NCBI GenBank assembly: GCA_009903855.1 | Contig: WYEK01000012.1 | Coordinates: 1-8,180 of the forward strand | DNA: 8,180 bases | Direction: 5' to 3' | From: Thermocrinis sp. | GTDB lineage: Bacteria > Aquificota > Aquificia > Aquificales > Aquificaceae | Position numbers and translations under genes: made by a program | The notes under the pieces: generated by a model | What the model was told of the DNA's origin: nothing | Databases searched by the model: none | Seen by the model: only the letters and a program-made list of their open reading frames with translations | Shown: positions 1 to 4,066 of the stretch, in pieces | Position numbering within the stretch: position 1 is the first letter of the stretch | How the letters are laid out: each line of letters opens with the position of its first letter

Positions 1-524
1 TCATAAACAATTCCATTCCTATCGCAAACAATCATTACCAAAAGCCCATAATGAACCTCTTCAAATCTTACATTCCTTTGGTAATCCCAGCTATAGATGT
101 CTCTTTTCCTCTTTGCCCAAAATTTCTTTCCAGCAACTCTCTTTATCTTCCTTGTTTGTGCCCTGTATATGTTTGCAACTCTTAGAATAGTGCCATCAAC
201 TATCAGTTTTATTTCCTTTCCAAATAGGATGCTTAAAATCAAGATTATCAAGTTCATTTTCCTTCTGTATAGTTCTAAAAGTTTATAAACCCTTGCGGTT
301 CTATATTTTCTAAACAAGTGATAAGACTGAATGGAAGGGTCTATAAGGATTTTAGCAAGATTAAACACTGGTGTGTTTGTTATATAGGACATAACATACA
401 GGCAAGCTATTTGTAAGTCTGAGACTTTTGGCGGTCTTCCTACTTTCACTTGTTTTTCACAGTCTGACAAGACTATAGAGATGGACAAAAGGACTTTTTG
501 GTATAAACTATTAAGGTAGTTCAT
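1..524 (-). CDS. DDE transposase, N-terminal part (runs off the window edge)
   Basis: Reading from ATG at 524 towards 1 gives 174 residues without a stop, and the gene continues past the window edge. The N-terminal part includes a basic stretch (VKVGRPPKVSD, about residues 26-36) and a YHLFRKYR segment (69-76). After these comes LIVDGTIL, whose Asp110 is a good candidate for the first catalytic Asp of a DDE nuclease, in front of a very basic region (125-141) and a beta-strand pair ending in CDRNGIVY. This order is typical of IS4/IS5/IS982-type cut-and-paste transposases; I cannot fix the family without the second half. The start is well supported: AAGGAGG at 532-538 lies 7 bases upstream. The reading frame shows no damage, so this copy could be active. 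It points away from the broken hydrolase gene that follows, which suggests the element truncated that gene. Confidence 0.8.
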   Translation of the reverse strand, partial: MNYLNSLYQKVLLSISIVLSDCEKQVKVGRPPKVSDLQIACLYVMSYITNTPVFNLAKILIDPSIQSYHLFRKYRTARVYKLLELYRRKMNLIILILSILFGKEIKLIVDGTILRVANIYRAQTRKIKRVAGKKFWAKRKRDIYSWDYQRNVRFEEVHYGLLVMIVCDRNGIVY

Positions 525-534
525 TGTTGCGCCT

Positions 535-578
535 CCTTAGTGGGATTTGAGGGTATTATAAACCTCTGCCCACTAAGG
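535..578 (-). promoter_or_regulatory. Transposase leader hairpin overlapping the Shine-Dalgarno site, with a -10 box in its loop
   Basis: A perfect 10-bp inverted repeat, CCTTAGTGGG at 535-544 and CCCACTAAGG at 569-578, encloses a 24-base loop. On the minus strand the 3' arm contains the AAGG of the transposase Shine-Dalgarno (532-538). A consensus TATAAT (555-560, minus strand) lies in the loop, although no good -35 box stands 16-18 bases upstream of it. A transcript started from this -10 box would lack the 5' arm and keep the ribosome site free, whereas a transcript entering from outside would fold the site away. On the plus strand the same hairpin is followed by GGGC and six T residues (581-586), so it could also act as a factor-independent terminator. 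Confidence 0.55.
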
Positions 579-659
579 GCTTTTTTCAGAAGATTTTCTT
601 AGCTTTTCTGAATTTCTCACCCGAGGTATTCAAAAAATAATTATATAAGGCCTTGTTAT

Positions 660-1205
660 TTGATCATATCCCACTATCACACAGACCACCTTTACGGAGC
701 AAAAGCCTTTAAAGAAAAGGGAACCATCATCATAGCCCAAAAGAAGGTTCTCATATCCAGAGACATAGTCTTTGGTGGAAGGGTACCCTTCCTCGGCTCT
801 GGTAATTCTAAAAGTTGGATAGAATGCTTGGACAAGATCCTTGAGCTAGAGCCAGAAGTTCTCCTCTTAGGTCATGGAGAGCCTCTCTTTGGAAAGAAAA
901 ACATCAAGAGGCAGGTAGCGTGGACTAAAAAGTACATCCAAGACATAAGGAGCGTGGTGAAAAAGCTTTACAAAGAGGGTTTAAGCTTGGAGGAGGTTCA
1001 TGCAAGAGCCAACGAAGAGATGCCAAAGATAGATACTACTTATTCCCAATTACCCGTTTTCTTTGATGTTAATCCTGTTAATGCCTATCACCCTCACTTT
1101 GAGATAGAGAGGGAAGTGCTCTTTGAGAGCAAACAATTTAGTTCAGCATTGCCAGTATCTGATGTCTTAGTATGTGGGCTGGTCTATAGTCTGGGGCGAT
1201 CTTGA
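660..1205 (+). pseudogene. Metallo-beta-lactamase-fold hydrolase (SoxH-like), 5'-truncated with internal deletion
   Basis: An open frame starts at TTG 660, and recognisable homology begins slightly earlier, near 648. ISHYHTDH is the zinc-binding HxHxDH motif. In complete family members about 90-100 residues precede it; here they are gone, and the transposon leader stands in their place. The text then jumps from GAKAFKEKGTIIIAQ to KKVLISRDIVFGGRVPFLG. Normally some 60-75 residues lie between these two blocks, carrying another zinc-ligand histidine, so the gene has also lost its middle. A later LLLGHGEPL supplies the GHG motif, and NAYHPHFEIERE resembles the usual C-terminal NAYR..LE.ERE of SoxH-like hydrolases. 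The native end is probably near 1125-1135. The frame then runs on to 1205 through the tail of the converging TPR gene. With a ligand and the N-terminus missing, activity is very unlikely. The family assignment is firm; SoxH-like is the best subgroup guess. Confidence 0.8.
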
Positions 1206-1617
1206 TGGCGGTTTCCAGCTCCTGCAGGGCGTCCTTGAACATACCCTTTGCCAGATAGACGCGGGCAAGGTTTATGTGTGGATAGTGCCTTGGTTCGTAA
1301 TTTTTGGCGGTTATAGCCTTTTTCAGCCAAGGAATAGCCTCGTCATACCTTCCTAAGGCAATAAGGTATGAACCTATATCATTGTAAGGATTGCCAAAAT
1401 CTGGGTCTAGCTCTATCGCCTTCAAGCACAGTTCTATGGCAGTTTCGTAATCTCCCTTCATGCTGTATGCCCAACCCATAAAGGTGTATGCCTGGGCAGT
1501 TGGGTAGATTTCCGCGGACTTTTCGTAAAGCTCTATTGCCTTATCAAGCTCGCCCGCCATATGAAGTATATAAGCCTTCTGAAATAGTTCTTCCGCAGAC
1601 CTCTTCAGGTCTTCCAT
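1138..1617 (-). CDS. Tetratricopeptide repeat protein, 159 aa
   Basis: This is a small, all-helical soluble protein built of about four TPR units: roughly residues 8-41 (helix pair ending AEIYPT), 42-75 (MGWAYSMKGDYETAIELCLKAI...DP), 76-107 (IGSYLIALGRYDEAIPWLKKAI) and 112-145 (LARVYLAKGMFKDALQELETAI...AP). Each shows the W/L-G-Y-A-A-P spacing of the repeat. There is no signal peptide or catalytic domain, so a cytoplasmic protein-binding scaffold is likely, but the partner is unknown. I chose ATG 1617 because AGGAGGAG lies just upstream (1623-1630) and the first repeat begins soon after it. A longer frame from 1713 adds 32 residues that would cross the promoter and look non-coding. The gene is intact and has its own promoter, in contrast to the broken genes on both sides. 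Its 3' end overlaps the run-on tail of the converging hydrolase pseudogene. Confidence 0.9.
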   Translation of the reverse strand: MEDLKRSAEELFQKAYILHMAGELDKAIELYEKSAEIYPTAQAYTFMGWAYSMKGDYETAIELCLKAIELDPDFGNPYNDIGSYLIALGRYDEAIPWLKKAITAKNYEPRHYPHINLARVYLAKGMFKDALQELETAIKIAPDYRPAHILRHQILAMLN

Positions 1618-1622
1618 GTTTA

Positions 1623-1630
1623 CTCCTCCT
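1623..1630 (-). promoter_or_regulatory. Ribosome binding site of the TPR gene
   Basis: AGGAGGAG on the minus strand lies 5 bases from ATG 1617. It decides for this start over the longer upstream frame. Confidence 0.8.
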
Positions 1631-1639
1631 TCTGGATTA

Positions 1640-1668
1640 AATATAATCTGGCTAATAAAATTTGACAA
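1640..1668 (-). promoter_or_regulatory. Sigma-70-type promoter of the TPR gene
   Basis: On the minus strand TTGTCA (1663-1668) and TATATT (1640-1645) are separated by exactly 17 bases, each one base from consensus. Transcription would start near 1633, giving a leader of about 16 bases that holds little more than the ribosome site. This is the best promoter match in the window. Confidence 0.7.
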
Positions 1669-1731
1669 TGGGAAACTAAAATATCTCCAAAGCAAAAAAA
1701 GCCCAGCTACCACCTTTGCACCAGAGGGGTG

Positions 1732-2281
1732 TTAAATTGTTAAGCTGAAAAGTGCTTTATCTTTGATATTTTTCCTGAGCTCAACCACCTCACCCACCAC
1801 CATAACCACAGGAGGTTTAACATCAGGAGGTTCCTTTGCGAGCTCTTCTAAGGTGTATACCACAAGCCTCTCCTCAAGGGGTAGTGCCCCTTTCAATAAA
1901 GGCTACGGGTTCCTTTGGGTCCCTTCCCACCTCCAAAAGCCTTTGGGCGATCAACTGCCTCAAAAGAAGAAGAAATTCCTCTGAAAGTCAAGGGTATGCC
2001 CGCAGAAGTTGGAACTCCCGTCGCTGAGCTTACGCCCAGAATAACCTCAACCTCTATGCCATGTTCAGCAAGAAAGAGCCTCTCCTCTCCTCCCCTTCCA
2101 AAGGCGAAGGGTCTCCACCTTTCAGCCTAACAACCACATCCCTTTTTTGGGCATACTCAAGCAAAAGCTTATTTATCTTTTCTTGATTTAATGTGTGGTA
2201 GCCCTCTTCCTTTCCCACCTATATGAGCTCGCACTCTTGTTTTGCTAACGTAAGAATTTCTGGATTTATGAGCCTGTTGCT
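1732..2281 (-). pseudogene. cobA: Uroporphyrinogen-III C-methyltransferase (SUMT), multiply broken
   Basis: The intact enzyme uses S-adenosylmethionine to methylate uroporphyrinogen III, giving precorrin-2 for siroheme or cobalamin. Pieced together across frames, the minus strand reads RLINPEIL, then VVRLKGGDPFAFGRGGEE (the family signature), VSSATGVPTSAGIPLTFRG, LLEVGRDPKEPVAFIERGTTP, EERLVVYTLEELA and VVMVVGEVVELR, in the normal order, ending at TAA 1732-1734. The lesions are clear. The first 30 or so residues with the GPGDP glycine motif are missing. A TAG (2219-2221) replaces the Tyr of ELIYVG. One base is lost at GGDP/FAFG (about 2107-2112). About 50 codons are deleted near 1950-1960, between SSSFEAV and RQLIAQRL. 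One extra base after TTP creates TGA at 1874-1876. It cannot make a working enzyme. Its 5' end abuts the siroheme reductase remnant on the other strand. Confidence 0.88.
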
Positions 2282-2587
2282 TGTCAGGGAAGCAGGACAT
2301 GTGCCTTTAGGGTTATAGAAAACAAGCCTGACACCGTAAAACTTGCCAATTACCTTTCGGAGAGATTACCAAGAGAGAAACCCATAGGAATGCACTGGTC
2401 TGGTTGCGCCAAGGGTTGCGGACAGCACGGTGCGGGAGACACAGGCTTCGTGGGCACCAAGGTAAAGATAAACAGGGAAGTAAAGTTGGCGGTGGATGTG
2501 TTCTTGGGAGGCGAAAAGGTTGGTACAGTGCCTTTGGACGAACTGCATGTGTATGTGGAAAAACTCTTAAAGGAGGGCGTTTTATAG
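2270..2587 (+). pseudogene. Siroheme nitrite/sulfite reductase, C-terminal fragment
   Basis: An open frame without a proper start reads ACQGSRTC (C-x5-C, Cys codons at 2282 and 2300), then a helix-rich spacer, then SGCAKGCGQHG (C-x3-C), GFVGTKVKINRE and VDVFLGGEKVG, and ends in TAG 2585-2587. The C-x5-C...C-x3-C pair supplies the four cysteines that hold the [4Fe-4S] cluster coupled to siroheme in assimilatory nitrite and sulfite reductases. Only about the last 100 residues are left of a protein that is normally 400-600 residues long. The remaining text shows no stop or frameshift. The break falls just before the first cysteine pair, where the sequence changes into the oppositely oriented SUMT remnant. 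An ATG at 2390 could start a 65-residue peptide, but it would have lost the first two cluster cysteines. Nitrite versus sulfite reductase cannot be decided from this fragment. Confidence 0.85.
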
Positions 2588-2673
2588 TTCTAACAAGAGA
2601 GGGTTAAAAGCTCTTAATTGGGTTCAGGTTTTGGAGTTGTTTATGGGCATTAGGATGGTTAAAAATTAAATCT

Positions 2674-3357
2674 ATGATGAATTTGGTGGTTTTAACGGGG
2701 GCGGGTGTGTCTGCGGAGAGTGGTATTCCTACCTTTAGGGGCGAGGAAGGGCTCTGGAAGAACTTCAAGCCCGAAGAGTTGGCAACGCCGGAGGCTTTTA
2801 GAAAAAATCCCAAACTGGTTTGGGAATGGTATGATTGGAGAAGACAGCTTATAAGCAAAGCACAGCCCAACAGAGCCCACAAACTTTTGGCACAGCTGAA
2901 CGCTGTAATAATTACTCAAAATGTGGACGGCTTACACCAAAGGGCGGGCACAAAGAAGGTCATAGAGCTTCACGGGAACATATGGAGGGTTCGATGCACA
3001 AGCTGTGGAAAGGAGTATGAGAATTACGAGGTACCCTTAAGAGAGATACCTCCAAAGTGTAAATTTTGCAATGGTCTTTTAAGGCCGGCGGTAGTTTGGT
3101 TTGGAGAGAGTTTGCCAATGGATGCTCTGGAAGAGGCTGAGCGTTTGGCAAAGTCCTGCGAAGTGTTTTTAGTTGTGGGCACCTCGGGAGTTGTTTATCC
3201 AGCGGGACTTCTTCCCTTTGTGGCAAAACAGCATGGTGCCAAGGTGGTAGAGATAAACCCAGAGAGCACTCCCATATCCGAGATAGCGGACATAGTTATA
3301 AGGGAAAAGGCGAGCGTAGGAGTTGAAAAGTTTATACAGAGGATGTTAAATTTATAA
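2674..3357 (+). CDS. cobB: NAD-dependent protein deacylase, sirtuin (CobB/Sir2 family), 227 aa
   Basis: The enzyme removes acyl groups from lysine side chains, using NAD+ and releasing nicotinamide and O-acyl-ADP-ribose. All landmarks are present: the NAD-binding GAGVSAESGIPTFRG (residues 9-23), TQNVDGLH (81-88), catalytic His100 in ELHGN, the zinc cysteines C108, C111, C129 and C132, VVWFGESLP (140-148), GTSGVVYPA (169-177) and EINPE (193-197). Tyr53 and Arg56 in EWYDWRR match the Y-x-x-R motif that holds carboxylate acyl groups in SIRT5 and E. coli CobB, so desuccinylase or demalonylase activity is plausible besides deacetylation. The length fits short bacterial class III enzymes. Two ATGs stand in tandem (2674, 2677) and no good Shine-Dalgarno lies close by, so initiation may be leaderless or weak. 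The gene is intact and is followed after 6 bases by the HTH gene. Confidence 0.95.
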   Translation: MMNLVVLTGAGVSAESGIPTFRGEEGLWKNFKPEELATPEAFRKNPKLVWEWYDWRRQLISKAQPNRAHKLLAQLNAVIITQNVDGLHQRAGTKKVIELHGNIWRVRCTSCGKEYENYEVPLREIPPKCKFCNGLLRPAVVWFGESLPMDALEEAERLAKSCEVFLVVGTSGVVYPAGLLPFVAKQHGAKVVEINPESTPISEIADIVIREKASVGVEKFIQRMLNL

Positions 3358-3363
3358 TGCAAA

Positions 3364-3786
3364 ATGAACAGGAAGGAACAAATACTTGAACTCATAGCAA
3401 AGGGATACAACAGTGTTAAAACCCTTGCGGAACACTTTGGCGTCTCCTTCATGACCATATACAGGGATGTTAGAGAGCTGGAGAGGGAAGGAAAGATCGT
3501 AAGAAGGCACGGGGAGCTTCTTTTGAAAAAGGAAGAAGAAAAGCAGGTTCAAGAGATAGGTATATGCGCTTACTGTGGGAAATTATCCGACAAACGGTTG
3601 GAGTTTGTGTATAGGCTTAGGGGTAAAACGGTTTGCGCCTGCTGTGCCCACTGTGGGCTTCTTCTCTTTAAGGAACTTCAGGGCAGTGAGGTCCAATCTT
3701 GCATGACCCGAGACTTTATCTCGGGCAACCCAATTAACTGCTTTTCCGCTTGGTATGTGGTAGATTCTTCGGCGGTGCCTTGCTAA
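3364..3786 (+). CDS. DeoR-type HTH protein with cysteine-rich NosL-like domain; C-terminus probably frameshifted
   Basis: Residues 1-50 form a DeoR-like winged helix: KEQILELIAKG, SVKTLAEHFGVSFMTIYRDV (helix-turn-helix, 17-36) and the wing RELEREGKIVRRHGELLL. A charged linker (54-64) leads to a cysteine-rich domain: CAYC (68-71), CACCAHC (91-97), then SCMTRDFISGNPINC (112-126) and SAWYVV (128-133). Paired CxxC/CC motifs followed by a D-[FY]-x-[ST]-G-x-x-I and A-x-Y-V block resemble the metal-binding NosL family; this is my reading, not a proven match. The design suggests a DNA-binding protein that senses metal or redox state. It lies 6 bases downstream of the sirtuin gene, has no clear ribosome site of its own, and may depend on translation of that gene. 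The frame ends at SSAVPC, but similar text continues in another frame from 3783, so the last 20-30 residues may have been lost. Confidence 0.75.
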   Translation: MNRKEQILELIAKGYNSVKTLAEHFGVSFMTIYRDVRELEREGKIVRRHGELLLKKEEEKQVQEIGICAYCGKLSDKRLEFVYRLRGKTVCACCAHCGLLLFKELQGSEVQSCMTRDFISGNPINCFSAWYVVDSSAVPC

Positions 3787-3833
3787 GGTTTAAGGAGTAT
3801 TCTGCAGCTATAGGTGTTTGCGGGAAGGAAGGT
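3783..3833 (+). pseudogene. Out-of-frame remnant of the HTH protein's C-terminus
   Basis: One frame over from the HTH gene, the plus strand reads LRFKEYSAAIGVCGKEG. NosL-like proteins normally follow their VVGS..VPC block with a hydrophobic LxF strand, a short helix and a Gly-Gly turn, so this piece looks like the displaced tail, with a few codons missing around the TAA at 3784-3786. A single small deletion there would explain it. A sequencing error is possible, but the alignment also seems to lack several residues. Between this piece and 3836 nothing else is recognisable on this strand. Confidence 0.4.
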
Positions 3834-3835
3834 CT

Positions 3836-4066
3836 TCAAAACTCTATGCTTAACCAGATAAGGTATTGGTTTGTGTGCTTATTTTTATTAGTGATGTATT
3901 CAAAATCCGTAGGTGTTCTTAAACCAAAATTCAAACTGGTTATCCTGTCAAGATTATAACTGAACTTTAGGTCAGGCTCCATACTTTTTGGTACGTTTTC
4001 ATCATCTTGTGTTGTAAGCAAAAGAGCCATAAAAATAACTCCCAGAACCTTACCTCTCCTCCACAT
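3836..4066 (-). CDS. Short exported reading frame, probable remnant of an outer-membrane beta-barrel protein
   Basis: This is the last reading frame of the efflux operon. From ATG 4066 it encodes 76 residues: a basic start (MWRRGK), a hydrophobic run (VLGVIFMALLLTT) that could be a signal peptide, then polar and alternating text (DLKFSYNLD, SLNFGLRTPTDF) ending in YLIWLSIEF. A final Phe preceded by alternating hydrophobic residues is the classical C-terminal signal of outer-membrane beta-barrels. At 76 residues it is too short to form a barrel, so I infer that the middle of a larger porin-like gene was deleted, or that only its tail remains. Two starts are possible: 4066, overlapping the pump gene by 17 bases with GAGG 7 bases upstream, or 4030, with GGGAG (4039-4043) 8 bases upstream. 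The second would remove the signal-like segment. I do not recognise a family. Confidence 0.4.
   Translation of the reverse strand: MWRRGKVLGVIFMALLLTTQDDENVPKSMEPDLKFSYNLDRITSLNFGLRTPTDFEYITNKNKHTNQYLIWLSIEF

Larger units (their letters stand above)
1..590 (-). mobile_element. Insertion sequence, one end only; outer boundary uncertain
   Basis: The element comprises the transposase gene plus its leader. The outer end must lie between about 580 and 648, because homology to the neighbouring hydrolase fragment starts near 648. Candidate end structures are the 10-bp inverted repeat 535-544/569-578 and a 7-bp inverted repeat TTCAGAA/TTCTGAA at 585-591/606-612. Without the other end of the element I cannot identify the terminal inverted repeat or a target-site duplication. 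Confidence 0.6.

Noticed and set aside
97..288. Plus-strand frame of 63 codons with a hydrophobic translation
   Set aside because: It is antisense to an undamaged transposase frame, and the hydrophobic look comes from the complement of AT-rich codons.
585..612. TTCAGAA/TTCTGAA inverted repeat as the terminal repeat of the IS
   Set aside because: It is short and the second end of the element is not in the window, so it cannot be called the terminal repeat; it is mentioned only as a candidate.
1719..1731. Possible terminator after the SUMT remnant (CACC...GGTG, with a T run on the minus strand further on at about 1686-1692)
   Set aside because: The stem is only 4 bp and the T run is more than 20 bases away, so it does not form a convincing factor-independent terminator.
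1763..2130. Several plus-strand open frames of 60-73 codons
   Set aside because: They lie antisense to recognisable SUMT blocks, have no ribosome sites, and their translations look like reverse-strand shadows.
2604..3552. Minus-strand frames opposite the sirtuin and HTH genes
   Set aside because: They are shadows of coding sequence with clear conserved motifs on the plus strand.
3750..3959. A 69-codon plus-strand frame as a separate gene
   Set aside because: It has no ribosome site, and its only recognisable part looks like the displaced tail of the HTH-cysteine protein; the remainder overlaps the opposite-strand barrel-like frame.
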